Of a stretch of 64,000 bases of DNA, positions 49,826 to 62,306 are shown piece by piece. The stretch comes from Paramecium octaurelia (taxonomy: Eukaryota; Ciliophora; Oligohymenophorea; Peniculida; Parameciidae), in the NCBI GenBank assembly GCA_905182995.1, contig CAJJDP010000009.1:435150-499149 (forward strand). The letters run 5' to 3'. Position numbers and translations under genes: made by a program. Under the pieces are notes generated by a model that was not told the DNA's origin, did no database searches, and was given only the letters and a program-made list of their open reading frames with translations. Numbering within the stretch: the stretch's first letter is position 1; each line of letters begins with the position of its first letter.

Positions 49826-52800
49826 TCATTTTTTAATTTATCTTTGTTTTTGTCCATCAGGATATATTATATCAATATTTCCATTTGGATATTCTATTTA
49901 TTTTATTTTCTTGCTGTCTATCCTTTAGATAATCCCATCACTAAAAAAGGTTTATTCTTCGCCATTAGTTGAGATATATTTTTCAGTGCCATCTCCAAAC
50001 CTAATTTCCTTTCTGCCATCTGCAAAATGGATTTCAATCTATTAATTCGAAAATCTATAAATCTAATAATAATAAGACAAATATCTTACATTTGGACCAC
50101 TGGCTACAGTTATTTAAGTAGTGTGAGCATCTGCAAAAAAATAAATTATTGTTCCATTAGGTAGAGTCTATTTTACATCTTTATTTGTAAAATGAACGAT
50201 TACATATCCATCAGGGAACACTTCTCTTTTGACTCCATTATGAAAAACTACCTCCTTTTTTCCATTTGCATACTGTCTAGAAACCTTCCCATCAGAACCT
50301 ACATTCTAATTAACTATTTTAGATGGCAACTCCTTATTCCTTTTATACATTAAATAAAAGCGATTCTAATCATATATGAATTCTTATTCACTAATTAAAT
50401 TATTAATGTTCTTTATAGTAAATGGTATGTCTTGATCTTGCATACTTACTAAATCATATTTTTTTTATTTTTATTAATTTGTAATATTGGTTTTAGATTT
50501 CTAAGTCATTGATTTCTCCATGATATCTTCATACTTTTCAGATAATGCATCACTTTAATTATCATCTTCATCTTCTTCCTCATCATTTTTTTAGTAATCA
50601 TCATTCTCATTTTCATTATCATTTTCAAAATCTTCTTCATCTTCATCTAAATAATAATTCTTCCTATCCTATATTGATTTTTTATCTTTTAATGATTAAT
50701 CATCAGGAATACTTTGCGGACTTTGATTTCTTAGTTTTTAGGGAGGAACTTCTTATTTTTATGATATGACTGATTAATTCGATTTTATTTGTATTTATTA
50801 CTATTTATTTGGTTAAATTGAAGTTTAGGATTGCACATAAGAAGGTTTCTTCTATTCTAAAAGTCTTAATTCTAATGCTTTCAGTTCTGATTATAAATCT
50901 TGATTCTTTTAATTTACTTCTTCATATTATTTTCTAATTCTATCATAAGCCAATTTATTTTTTTAATCCTTTAGTTTTTACTCTTCCTGCAATTTCTAAA
51001 CTTGTTATTTAAGTTACTCTATTTCTTCCTTTTCCTTCCTATTGGGAATATTTTAATTTGACTTTGCCTATCTTTCAAACACTCTTTTTTCCCTCAGCAT
51101 TTTCTTTTTCTCTTCTTCCTTCCATTCATCCAATTATACTTTCTCATTTTCCTTTTACTTTTCCCATTCATCTCTTTCCCTTTATAATTATCTTAATTGC
51201 TCTTCATATTTTCCTTATGTTTTCTTTAATTTATCATTTTCACTTTTAAATTTAGCTATTTCCATATTGAGATTATTTATTTTATCTTAAACTTAATTTT
51301 TAGTACTATCTTCTTCACTTTCAGAATGATTTGATTTCTCAACTTTGACCTCTTTTTTTAAACCAAAATAAGAAGAAGTGATTTTTTAATTTTAATTAGT
51401 TTACTCTTTATTCCAATCTTCATTATTATCAAATTAATACTCTTTACTTGAAAGATGAGGTGAGTATTAACTTTCTTATTATTTTTAGTGTTCTTTTTAT
51501 TTTTATTATTAAATTTATGACTTTGGTTTTGGCTATTCTTTAGGTGTTTCTGATCGTTTAGTTTTAGTTTACACTTCTCTTTACTCTTATTTTTCAAATC
51601 TTGAAGGATTAGATGATTTTTATGGTTTAGCTTAATAATTTTGATTTTACATAATTGGATTGCCAATTGCATTATTCTCTTTCATAATATCTTCATGTTC
51701 CTTTTTTGCAATATCTGATCTTTATTATGCATTTGATAAAAATTATCTTGTACCTTTTTTCAAAAAAGGCTTTTTCTTAACGTTACCTTATCCTTCATGA
51801 TTTTATTCTAAATTTTCATTTTGCATTCTTTGAAAAGGATTTCTTTCAGGTAAAGGGTCAAAATTTTAATGTTTTGTGGATTTTATTGATATTTCTTCAT
51901 GATTTTTATATGTTTTTATTTGATTATCCTCAATGATATTTTTTGCTTATTATTTTGCATTTTAATTTTATTTAGCTCTTTCATTCACTTAATTATTTTA
52001 TTTAGAATATCCAATAGTTTAATCTTCTATTTAATTCTGATAATTAGATTTGATTGGAATTTCATCAAATGAACTTTTTTTTGTAGGTTTTATTGGAATA
52101 TCATCAAAAGCATTCTATTTAGCAGTTTTGATTGGCATTTCATCAAAAACATTTTATTTAGCAGGTTTAATAGGAATATCATCGTATGAATTTTATTTGG
52201 CAGGTCTTATTGGAATTTCATCAAAGGAATTTTATTTGGCAGGTCTAATGGGAATTTCATCAAAGGTATTTTATTTTGCTGGTTTGATAGGCATTTCATC
52301 AAAAATATTGATTTTTGTCGGTTTAATTGGCATCTCATCAAATGCTTCATATGAATTTTAATAATTCAATTTTTTCTTTGGTTATTCTTCCATTTAATTA
52401 TTCTTTCTTTAAATGTCTTAGAAAATTTCTGAATTTTTTCTATTATAATCATCATTTTTAATTGTGTTAGAAATATCTTCTAGCTATTTATGATTAATAT
52501 CTTCAAATTGATTTTATTGCATCGGCTTGATTGGCATTTCATCAAAAGGATTAGACTGCTTTCGATATTAATTGTCTTCATTATTATATTGACTTCTATT
52601 GATATTTTTTTAATAATTGTTTTCATTGCTTTAATTTCTTTGATTATTATATTTATTATTAATTTGATCATTATTATTATTAAGTTATTTCTAATTGATG
52701 TTTGAATTCATATATTACCTTGATTATTGTCTACTGTAATCCTCATTCTCAAAATTATGTTAGGATTGTTTTATTGAGTTTTAATCATCATCGAATTGAT

Positions 52801-53117
52801 TATAATATCCTCTTTCAACCAATTTTTGCGAACCTCTTGGCTTTTATTCTTGATTATTATTCTTATGTTGATTAAAATATTCATTTTATTAAAGATTGTA
52901 ATCTTGGAATTCATTGTTGCTATTATTTGAAACTGGGATATCATCAAAATTAAGCTATCTATTTGTATTTGTATAGGTTTCCTAATATTATTATTTGGGA
53001 TACTTCATAATATTTATTTGGATTATAGGCATTTATGAATTGGGAGGTTTGCTATAATTAACATTCATCTGGTTTCACTTAATTATAAAACTAATTCATA
53101 TCATTCACTTTATGCAT
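49826..53117 (-). CDS. SAS-4/CPAP (CENPJ)-like centriole assembly protein, TCP10 domain
   Basis: 1080 aa with two introns, 52982-53003 (22 nt) and 50063-50089 (27 nt); the frame is exact. The C-terminal 160 residues form a TCP10/G-box domain of repeated beta strands: NGKKEVVFHNGVKREVFPDG, LPNGTIIYFFADA, FADGRKEIRFGDGTEKY and IEYPNGNIDIIYPDG. In centriole proteins this domain binds STIL/Ana2-type partners and sets procentriole assembly; ciliates need it for basal-body duplication. The middle is charged coiled coil. Residues about 252-355 are eight tandem 13-residue repeats. The N-terminal 250 residues are Asn/Gln-rich with isolated related motifs. The N-terminal tubulin-binding segment of animal CPAP was not recognised. 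Confidence 0.8.
52031..52342 (-). repeat. Eight tandem 39-nt (13-aa) repeats, consensus FDEIPIKPAKQNS
   Basis: Exactly 312 nt, eight units without gaps, inside the SAS-4-like gene. Each unit has (F/Y)-D-(E/D)-(I/M)-P-I-(K/R) at its core, followed by Pro-Ala-Lys-Gln-Asn in most. Third positions differ between units, so most copies are old; two adjacent units encode identical peptides. Confidence 0.95.
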
Positions 53118-53588
53118 ATAAAATTTCTCCAAATCAAATCCTACATAAACAAATCTCTTTACCAGATGAATGGCTTTGCATCATTGAAATCATTTGAGAT
53201 TAAAACATTTTCATCATATTTTACATCATAACATCATTTGGGTTAATGTTTTAAGTGGGAATATCATTTTGGAAGATAGACTATCCAACAGTACCACGCT
53301 GCTAATACATTAAAAAATTGAATTCAAATTTTAACAAATAATAAGTTCAAAATTTCCTCCAAATTAACACATACGGATTATCAATCTTCAGATTGATTAA
53401 TCCTAACAGTTTAAATTTTTTTATATTGAATAGAAAAAGATATTCAGAATGTACGTTGACCTCACCTAACAATTGTTAAGATGAGAAAATCTTTGATATA
53501 AAAATGATTTAGGATATTATATTTCTTAAAATTTATTAAACCTGAAAATAAACAAGATTGCATCATTTGGGTTTTTAATCTAGATTAA
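53118..53588. promoter_or_regulatory. Divergent intergenic region upstream of SAS-4-like gene
   Basis: 471 bp between the SAS-4-like start and a small plus-strand gene. No convincing frame on either strand; the short phrase catcatttgggtt occurs twice (53232 and 53565). Confidence 0.4.
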
Positions 53589-53855
53589 ATGATTACGCAA
53601 GTGTGTATTTTTTCAATGACAAACAAATTTTCTTATAATAAAGAAATAAGCTAGAAGTTTAATTATGATGAGCTATCTCTGATTAGTAAAGAAGCTATCT
53701 AATAGAATTAAGTAGAATAAAAATCATAAATGCTGGAAAAGAATTTTGCATAAAAAATAAGATATAAAAATTAATAATAGTCTGGTTCTCGTCCTAAAAT
53801 TAATAATGTTCTGATAAGATTACAGAATACAGATTAAAGGCTAGTAAAATAATGA
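53589..53855 (+). CDS. Small hypothetical protein
   Basis: 88 aa, one exon, Gln/Lys/Asn-rich and helical (YDELSLISKEAIQQNQVEQ; SGSRPKINNVLIRLQNTDQR). Charged composition and an uninterrupted frame make it a credible gene between two minus-strand genes. No family recognised; the first ten residues may be untranslated if a later ATG is used. Confidence 0.45.
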
Positions 53856-54103
53856 AATAGCTTAAAAAATGATTTAATCAATTAATTCAATAATTTCTTT
53901 TACAAATAAAAAAAAATATGTTATATTATATATTATATTATTCATTTTCCTTATTGAATCATTTTGGTGATTATTGCCTTTTTTATTGAAAACGATTTTA
54001 CTAATTAAATTAAGTTAAATTCACTTATTTTTACTAAATAAAAATATGAGATTTATTATTCTAAGTATTGATTTGCTCATACTTCTATAAAAATGGTTAT
54101 TAT

Positions 54104-55321
54104 TCAGTACTAAAAATATTCTGCTATTGCTGCTAATTCTAATTTTTCTCGTTATTTCCTTCTGAAATGCTTCTCTGTTTTTTACATCGAAGTTTTTGCT
54201 TTTATAATATTTTCTTTATTTACATTATGAGTTGCAATATTTGTACCCTAATATTTGAGTTCAATTAAAACCTGATCAATAGTAATTCTCTAAGAAGGTT
54301 CAATTAGAATCATTTTTTAAACTAAATTTACATATTTTTGATCAAGCATTTTCAAATCGGTTTTGATTTTTTCGTCAATCTATTATTAAGTGATTTTGAG
54401 GATCTCCTTATAAATTTCCTCTCTATTAGATTGCATAAACATGACTTTTTAAGTAAATATTTCATAGATCACTGTGCCAAAAGCCCAAATATCGACTGAC
54501 TAATCATATCCTTATAGCTTAGATTAGAGGATAATTTATTCTGGAGACATATAATGTGCTGTTCCACATTATAATGTTTTTGCTAAATCTTTGGTACTTG
54601 ATAATCCGAAATCGCATATTTTATATATTATTTGGGATTAATTGGAATTTTAATCTTTTTTATTAAAAACAAGAATATTTTCTGGTTTTAAATCTCTATG
54701 TATGATTTTCTCATCATGTAATTCCTTTATTCCATTGGCTATTTATTTAATTATATATCTAGCCTCTTTATTATCAATAGGTTTTTAATCAATAACATTT
54801 TATAAAGAATTTTCACAATATTCCATCAATAAGAAATATTCATTGGTTTCAGGATGCTTTTAAAACTCTATGATGTTAACTAAATTTTTAAAGGTTTTTT
54901 ATTTCAATCTTAATAAAATTTCTTCCTCTTCCTTTTGAAGGGTTGTCTAAATCTTTAAAGCATAAAACTCCAAAGTTTATTTATTTTATATTATATATAC
55001 TGACCCATAACTTCCCCTGCCTATAAGTTTCATTTTTTTGTATTCAATTCCTTATATCGTAAGTAAATCTTATTTTTCAATATCCTTAAAAAATAATGGG
55101 AATTGTATTTTTTGCTGGATTTATTATTATTAATTAATATTTTACCCTATTTGATGAAGCCCTTGTTGAAATACAAGCTAATTAAAATGTGGTATTTATG
55201 GTTGTTGTATAAATGTTGGTATTTAATTATTATTCACAAAATTAACTTAAGGATTGTGAAATTATTATGGATTCCCGAAGTTGCATATTGGCTGAACATG
55301 GTTTTATTAGGTATTATGCAT
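54104..55321 (-). CDS. Serine/threonine protein kinase, intronless
   Basis: 405 aa in one exon. The first 95 residues are Gln/Asn/Pro-rich (NQIPTFIQQPQIPHFNQ). The kinase domain starts at MKLIGRGSYGSVYIIQ, with the Lys of YALKIQ, catalytic loop IIHRDLKPENILV, CDFGLSS, CGTAHYMSPEQ, VDIWAFGTVIYEIF and the end IEPSQRITIDQVL. All invariant residues are visible, so it should be active. The C-terminal 40 residues are basic. The family resembles NEK or general ciliate kinases; I do not assign it further. Confidence 0.85.
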
Positions 55322-55349
55322 ATGTATTATATTTAAAAAATATATTTAT

Positions 55350-57811
55350 TCACTAATCAAAATTAAGATCATTTTCTATTAGCTCATTAGTCTCTGTTTA
55401 TTCATACCTATTCCTATTCTTTTATTATTTGAATGAATTCAATTTATCCTAAAAGTTTAACCCCTTCTTCGATATCTTCTCTGAGACTCTTTCTACATCT
55501 TCCTCCTCAAGTGGATTCAAACCGAAAACATTATTAAAATAGTCTAATTGTTACTGCTTGCTATAACTTTAGAACTCCTCAAGATAAATGTATTCCACAT
55601 TCCAATCGAAAAGTTGTTCATAGAGAAGCCTTTGTATTTATCTTTCCTTTCGTAAATGTTTCAATAAATTATAATCTTGCTCTCCCAATCTAATTTAAAT
55701 GTTTTTTTCTTCATTCAATTGCATTTCAAAATCTTAAGGATCCAAGACTATTAAACCAAATTTTAAATTTTAAGTTTTGGTTTTTATTAAATGAGTAACA
55801 TGAAGCATCATCCCTATTCCTTAATCAAACATATTTATATATGACTGGTTGAACTCCTACTTTAAGCTTATGTCTTTGCATTATTTTTACAAGGATTCTT
55901 TGAGCACATCTTTCAATTCCAGCAATTAAGAATCTTTAAAATTGTTCAGTAAAACACTTGTCTAAGCATAATGAGAGACTTTGATAAATTAAGAGATTTT
56001 TTCAATGCCCACCTCCAAATTGAGTTTCTCAATCAAAATAACCATCCATAAACTCTCTACATATTTATCGATATGAAAAATTGTATTGATGTCTAATTCC
56101 TTAATACCCATACAAGCCTCCTGAATGAGTTCCTTCTTGATTACTCTTTCCTTTGTCAATAGGTGCTCTTGAAGTAAACACCAAGCAATCACAACCCAAT
56201 TGTCCTATTTAAAAAAGAACCTCATTTCATCCTTGTATTATTAATTTAAAACTATTAATTAATTGTGAAGATGCTCATTTTATGGATCAATGTACAAAGC
56301 TTAATGAAACAACGATTTATGAATCGATTGCTTGATCTGAATCTACTTTTGTGAGCAGAATTTATAAAAGTATTGCGAACAATAATGTAAAATGACTTAA
56401 TCTTCATATGGCAATTCAGTTTCCTAAAGATTTTGTATAAGTAAAATAGATAATTTAATTTAATCCAAATGAGGTAAGGACATTTAAAGAGTCTATAAAA
56501 TGGCTACTTTTAAAGGAGTTGATATCTGTTTCAAATGCTCCGACGTTAATTAAATTGGTATTTAGAGTTTCGATTGCATAGATGCTATGGTTATATATGC
56601 CAAATATGTCGGTTTAATCTATTGTTATTCATCTGCATTAAGTTTCTTTACAATAATTTCATTTAATAATTTTGTTAAATCAAAAGTCTCAGAATTGTTT
56701 GAAGCATTTAGATACAATAGAGTCAATTATCTAATAGATAATAGATTTTATCTAATCATCAATTAATCTGAAAACTTCTTATACAATTCTGCATTTCCTT
56801 TTCTTGATTTAAGGAAACTCCAGAAAATTGAACAGAACTATTTGTCATTTACTTTGTCAATCAATTCAATACAAGCTCCCTTAAATAACAAATATATATT
56901 ACCTCAATTTTATGTTAAAGAGATCTATCATTATATTTAAAATAATAAGTCATAGTCGCCCTACATAGTTTGACTAAGTCATGAGGCAATAAATTTTTGT
57001 TAGATGGGAATTATTCAGCCAATTATTCTTCAATTATTAATTAGAAAGCATTTGAACAGATATTTGGAGTAAATATATACTATGCTAATTTGATAAAATC
57101 TGAAAAAGTATAATCTCTTATCCTTTGCTATACCTATTTCTCTGTAGCAGCATATATTCCAAATCCTCCCTTTTGATTATCTGGACATTTAGAATACAGA
57201 TATGAATAATAAGCGAGTTTCAGGGGATTTATTTCATGCTAAGCAATCTTAATGACTGACGCTAGTTAACCATAAAGAATTGCTGAACCATAATGACAAT
57301 ATTAATATGCCCATAAAATCTTTTCGACATCTTAATACTTTATTATTTCATTTTTATCAGATAATCTATCATATATTTCATTTTCCATAATTCGAAAAAA
57401 ATCTTAATCGAACCTTTTGACGTATGCATATTGTTCTAATACTATTGCAATTTAACTGAATGTCAATTTTTCATACTTCTTTGAAAAATATTTAATAAAA
57501 TAATTATAAATGTCATTCTTTATTAATTCTTAAGTGGTTTATGTTTTATTAAGTAATTAATTTCTTTATGCTTAATCTTATTCTCCTAATACTTTTATAA
57601 TTCTTATTGCATCATTTGGCTCAATATAATGTCTCTTGATTTTCAACCACAATTAAGGATTATATTACCCTACTTTGATTTACTAAATAAATTTCTCCTC
57701 ATGAGTCTCTACCACAGACTTTATGGCAGACTAAATTTCCTTTAAACTAAGAATATCAGAATGCAAATCAATTTTTTAAGAGTAAAGAAACTGTATTACT
57801 TTTTTAAACAT
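55350..57811 (-). CDS. Helical-repeat protein, possibly RAP-domain mitochondrial RNA protein
   Basis: About 800 aa. One frame is open from the ATG at 57809-57811 to about 56870; at least one intron is then needed. The N-terminal part has repeated helices with aromatic motifs (SQIAIVLEQYAYVKRFD; DVEKILWAYQYCHYG) reminiscent of FASTK/RAP or octotricopeptide proteins, which bind organellar RNA. The C-terminal 150 residues (NIQIRLGEQDYNLLKHLR, then YEQLFDWNVEYIYLEEF) have the rough layout of a RAP domain. Mitochondrial import is inferred, as the first residues (MFKKVIQFLYSQK) are weakly amphipathic. It ends 28 bp upstream of the kinase start, same strand. Confidence 0.5.
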
Positions 57812-58044
57812 AATTATATTATAATTTCTTTACTTATTCCAAATAAAGAAATGAAAAATTGATTTCTCAAAAATTTTGTTCAAAGGAATAGATTCTATTT
57901 GAGTTCCTCTCTTTCCATAAAGGATTCATTCAACTACATTATATTAAATGTTTATGTACATAGCTTTAATGTTAACTATATTTTAAACTACTATGGCTCA
58001 TTCTTCTTTATTTATTGAATGCAGCAGGTGTGTAATAATAATCA

Positions 58045-58892
58045 TCACTTTATTTAATATCGAAATATTATTTACTTTTCATATTTCTAAGGAGTTTAAG
58101 TCCATTACAAAATATGTTATTTATTTGAATTAACACTGTCCTTTTGTTGCTTTTTGAACAGAAGGTATTTTTTATGCATTCTATTTCTTCTAGGATGCTT
58201 CATAATTGTTCTTATTCTTGAGTCATTCTTTCATTAATTATTAATATTACATAATGCTATTTTCTTAAAGCAGTGCTTTCTCTACTCTAAAGAACAGGTA
58301 ATTTCTTAGGTTCTTCAATTTCTTCCTCTGAATCTGTTAACAAACTAACATAGGGTTTATTTAGAAATATGATCTCAAGGGCCTTTTTCTCAAATTCAAT
58401 CTGAAACTGATCAAAATAAGAAGGCCTTTCTTCATAAAATTATAAGATACAACCCTTTTAGTATAAACTATTATTTAATATTCTATAGTTTTTCATTGAA
58501 TTCTGAAATTCTCTTTTTCATACCTGAATTCCAATGATTTTTAATTGCATTGTCAGTTCTTCCTTCTAAATGCTTAGCAATTTCAGCCCATTTATTACTA
58601 ATCGCTTTATGATATAGAAAGAGAATCCATTCTTCATCAAGATCCCAAGGTGATTTCTTAATTAATGGATTCAAATGATTATGCCATCTATTGATATTGT
58701 CAAATAAAATGACTACCGTTCTCTGCATTACTTTCCAATTCTTCCTGGTAATTTTGAAGCAATAAAAGTCCATTTATGAGGACCATACAATTCAACTAAC
58801 TACATAACTTATGAATCCTCGTAATCAGTCCAAGGTTCTAATGTTTGATAGGAATTAATACTTTTTTTTGTTTTCTCTATTTTCTTCCTCAT
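58045..58892 (-). CDS. R2R3-type Myb DNA-binding protein
   Basis: 255 aa; introns of 29, 28 and 23 nt give an exact frame. Two Myb repeats: the first ([20 protein letters not shown], then [28 protein letters not shown]) and the second ([19 protein letters not shown], then [24 protein letters not shown]). The regularly spaced Trp residues and the NAIKNHWNS recognition helix are intact, so sequence-specific DNA binding (Myb core AACNG type) is likely. The 29-nt intron splits the Arg-Trp codon pair of the first repeat. The C-terminus is acidic then basic, with no domain recognised. Confidence 0.88.
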
Positions 58893-59368
58893 TTTTTAAT
58901 TTTTTGAAATAATTTATTTAACTGATTAATAATACTTCATAAAATTAAATATATATAATAAAATCGAATGAAATATGTCCATTGAATGTTCAATTTATTA
59001 ATTTTCTATGAATATTGCCCGTTTTTATTTGTACCTAAAAGTGCACATTTTAAAATTGATCAACTTGTTTTGAAACTAAAAAGAATCTTTCAAATATAGC
59101 AATAACCTTGGTTCTCATGATTGAAAGGTAAAAATTATCATAATTTCTTATTTAATTTTACTGGATTTCTAATAATATAGTGATATCAGGAAAATCTTTG
59201 CCTTTCTTTAAACATACTAAAATTCAAAAATAATTTATATAAACTTAATATTATAATTAATCATTTATTTGAAAATGATTAGCATGAATCCTTTTAAATA
59301 TGTAATAGAAAGTATGATGAAAATTAAAGAATATTAAGATTAATTTAATATTTATAGGGATATAATAT
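58893..59368. promoter_or_regulatory. Divergent intergenic region upstream of the Myb gene
   Basis: 476 bp of AT-rich sequence; no convincing coding signal on either strand. Promoters of the Myb gene and of the uncertain plus-strand gene should lie here. Confidence 0.4.
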
Positions 59369-60010
59369 ATGGATGCCTAATGCCTTAATGATTAAATTCT
59401 GAAAATTAGATTAAGATTTAGTTGCAAAATAAAAGATAGATTATAAATTTAATAAATAATTTCTTATAGAACCTACATAAGGAAGACGTAATAGATTGAG
59501 ATATCTAACTAAAACATTGTGATTCCTCTAAAGAATAGGATAAAAGAAGAATTAACCAAGTTGGATAGTTATTTATTTGCTCGCATTTATTGATTTACGA
59601 AAACTAGAACTTAAGGATTAAAGTAAGGTAAATCATCAAAATTAAAATAGAGGATTGATATGAAAGTTAAAGAACATTGGAAGTTGGAATAGAATATCAG
59701 TTTCAATTTTGATTAGATAAATATTTTAAGTTTTAATAACCCAAGTAGTAGATTTTGCTATCCATAAAAATATTATCATTATTACATTAAATTTGAATTA
59801 ATGCAATAAAGAATAAAATTATACTCAAGATAAAATAAAATAATTCAATCAATACCAAAATCTATTGATTAATAGATTACCATGCAATCTAAAATTTACA
59901 ATATTAGAAATGGTTAATCAAATTATTTAATCTTTAAACGGTAAATTCATAGTTTTAAGCTTTCAGAATATTAAGCATATATTAATCTAATGAATGTTTA
60001 AACATTGTGA
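59369..60010 (+). CDS. Hypothetical protein, exon structure unresolved
   Basis: A plus-strand region with coding character: Lys/Gln/Asn-rich, long open frames (RLRFSCKIKDRLQIQQ; HWKLEQNISFNFDQIN; YQAYINLMNVQTL) and a TGA at 60008-60010. The frame from ATG 59369 meets a TGA at 59591. A 23-nt intron near 59637 joins an alternative frame (AFIDLRKLELKDQSK) to the downstream part, but the upstream join is not found. It may be a normal gene with a missed intron, or a decayed one. Confidence 0.35.
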
Positions 60011-60090
60011 TATAAAATGAGAATAATAATACTGCAATTATTTATTTATATAATTATATAAACTTTTGACCTTTTGAGAATGAACCTACA

Positions 60091-60581
60091 TCATGAAATG
60101 GTGCATTTTTGACACCAACTGTCATTATTATTAACTCCTGCATCATCTTGAACAACTTCAGGGATTGTTATTTCATAAACTAAGGAATTAATTACAGTTT
60201 ATTACATGCATCCACAAAGTACTATTTATTGTAGGGTATTTAATAGTGTTTTTCTATCTCTTATAATACTTCTTCGATGTAAATCATCAATGTTACAACC
60301 TATTCTCTTACATTTACTTTAGGATTATCCAAGCTATCTTTAATTTACTACATTTAGAATCCTAAGACTTCGGCATATATTTTGCTTTGATACTGATAAT
60401 AAATTTACTTAACAATCGGGTCAAATTGTATTATAATTTATTTCAAACCTTTTCTGTCTTCATATGTTTGTTTAATTAAACCTGTAAATGTTATTGAAGC
60501 CTCTTGTGCAAACTCCTATAAATGTTTTTGTGTTATATTTTTTTATTCATTTTATAATTTATTGATATTCAATATTTTCAT
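60091..60581 (-). CDS. Small helical protein, unknown
   Basis: 154 aa with one 26-nt intron (60180-60205); frame exact. Helical and charged (NITQKHLQEFAQEASITF; YYQYQSKIYAEVLGFQMQQ; YIEEVLQEIEKHYQIP), ending in a short acidic tail with two Cys (DSWCQKCTIS). No family recognised. It is transcribed away from the trichocyst-type gene with only 39 bp between the two ATGs. Confidence 0.55.
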
Positions 60582-60620
60582 TATAATATTGAATATTATT
60601 AATATTAATATTCGTTTTTA
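60582..60620. promoter_or_regulatory. Very short divergent promoter (39 bp)
   Basis: Only 39 bp, almost all A/T, separates two divergent start codons, so both 5' UTRs and core promoters must overlap or extend into coding sequence. Confidence 0.5.
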
Positions 60621-61983
60621 ATGAGAGCAACATCAATATTGTTGATACTTCTGATTAGCAGTGTTCTTGGCACCAGATCAATTTATGAAATATCATAAAA
60701 TGAATATGGAAAAACAGTGCTATAAGCAATTCAATTGACTCTAAATGAAGAACCAGCCTCATTTGGAAGGACAATAGATTTATTGTAGGAATTAAAATAG
60801 GGAATTCAAAATGATTAAGATGAAGATTCTGGACTTTTGACTGAAAGATTGGAAACTTGTGAAACACACATCTCCCAAAACTCATAAACCATTTCAGATT
60901 CATAAACTAAATTGGCTTAAGCTTAAGAATAAGTGAGTCCACTTGAATAAAAGTTGCTTGATAAAAGACATTAGGCAGAGGATAAGGAAGGTGAAGAATA
61001 GAGAAACAATGATAGAATTAATAAGTTGATTTTATCAAGATAGGAATCTAGATAGTAATTTGAGAGCAAAAGAGATGAATTAACATCAATTGTTGGGGCA
61101 TTGAGTGAAGCTAAAAAGATCATATCTTCCATCAAGACAGACCCAACTGCTTTAATTTAATTGAAAAACCATAAAGAAAACATATGTAATTATTGAGAAA
61201 GTAAAATTAGTAAATTAAATTTAAAAGTCATCAATGTTCTACACCTTGATTCATTCAACCCTATCTTTAATACAATAAGGAACAAGTCAAGAGAAAGTCA
61301 TTAAGATTATTGATGATTTAATCGATGAAGTTTATTAGGTTTAGAAATTAGAAATGATTGCTGATGACCAAAGAGAAGCAGACTTTGTTAAGACTAAGTA
61401 AGTTTAAATATATTAAAATTAGAATTCGTTTTGAATTTGCAAATACTAGATTAAGCACTAAAATTGCTGAATTAAGAGCTGATGTGCAATAATTATAGTA
61501 ATCATTGCTAGAATTAAATAACAATATTGCAATTTATTAGGATTTAGTAAGTGTTAAAACTAAAGAAAATGCAGATTGGCAATAATCTTGCAATGATGCA
61601 CAAAATAGTCATAATGGATTGACAGATTATAGAAATTAATAAATTGCTATTATCGATGAGTGCATTTCATTGTTATAAGGACATGACCCAGAAGTAACAT
61701 CATTTATCTAGAGATTTGTTTGAAAAATATTGATTATCCATAAAGATGCTTAAAGCATAATCTAATATTTAATATCTATGGGAGTTCTTCCTAGAATTTT
61801 GTCTTTATCCATTTTATAGTAAATATGAAAATAATTAAAATATATGAACTTTATGAATACTCATTCATAATTCAACTTTTCAAGGAAATCATTGCCTAGA
61901 CCTTTGATATCGAGGCAGCTGACAAGGGAGAAGAGTTAACCAAGTTGTAATCAGAAAGCCCCCTCAGTAAGTTACTAATATGA
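60621..61983 (+). CDS. Secreted coiled-coil protein, probable trichocyst matrix protein
   Basis: About 420 aa. A clear signal peptide (MRATSILLILLISSVLG) is followed by an acidic segment and long Gln/Glu/Lys-rich helices with heptads (TKLAQAQEQVSPLEQKLLDK; STKIAELRADVQQ). This organisation (signal peptide, acidic pro-region, paired coiled coils, few Cys) is that of trichocyst matrix proteins, which are cleaved and crystallise in secretory granules. At least three introns are needed; the region 61720-61850 is not resolved, and the last exon (IIAQTFDIEAADKGEELTKL) is assigned by frame only. The family call rests on organisation, not on a remembered sequence match. Confidence 0.55.
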
Positions 61984-62234
61984 GTGATTTAGGTTTAATT
62001 TCGTATCTCCAATACGAATTATCAAATGAATAGGGAGATGATTTAAAAAGCTAATGGAAATTATTTTAGTCAGCATGATGATACAAGTGGTAGCACGAAG
62101 ATGTCGAAAGCACACATTTAATAACTGTTGAAAAAGAATGAAATAGAATTTAAGTAGTCTTTATTTGATCAGGAAGATAAAGAGGAAGAACTCTAATTTA
62201 TATTATTATGTTAAACACTTGAAAAACTGTTGTG
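61980..62234 (+). CDS. Possible small protein, uncertain
   Basis: Two short overlapping frames, one from ATG 61980 (SDLGLISYLQYELSNEQGD) and one from about 62037 (HDDTSGSTKMSKAHIQQLL) ending with TGA near 62234. Both look coding and could be joined by an intron I did not find. No family recognised. Confidence 0.3.
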
Positions 62235-62306
62235 ATTATTTAATATGAAATGATAAAATATTTCTTGTTTTTTACGCTTTAGTTTATAATAAATAATAAA
62301 AAATAT

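Noticed and set aside
50545-52705. Several plus-strand Ile/Phe/His-rich ORFs
   Set aside because: Antisense shadows of the SAS-4-like gene; T-rich and without start context.
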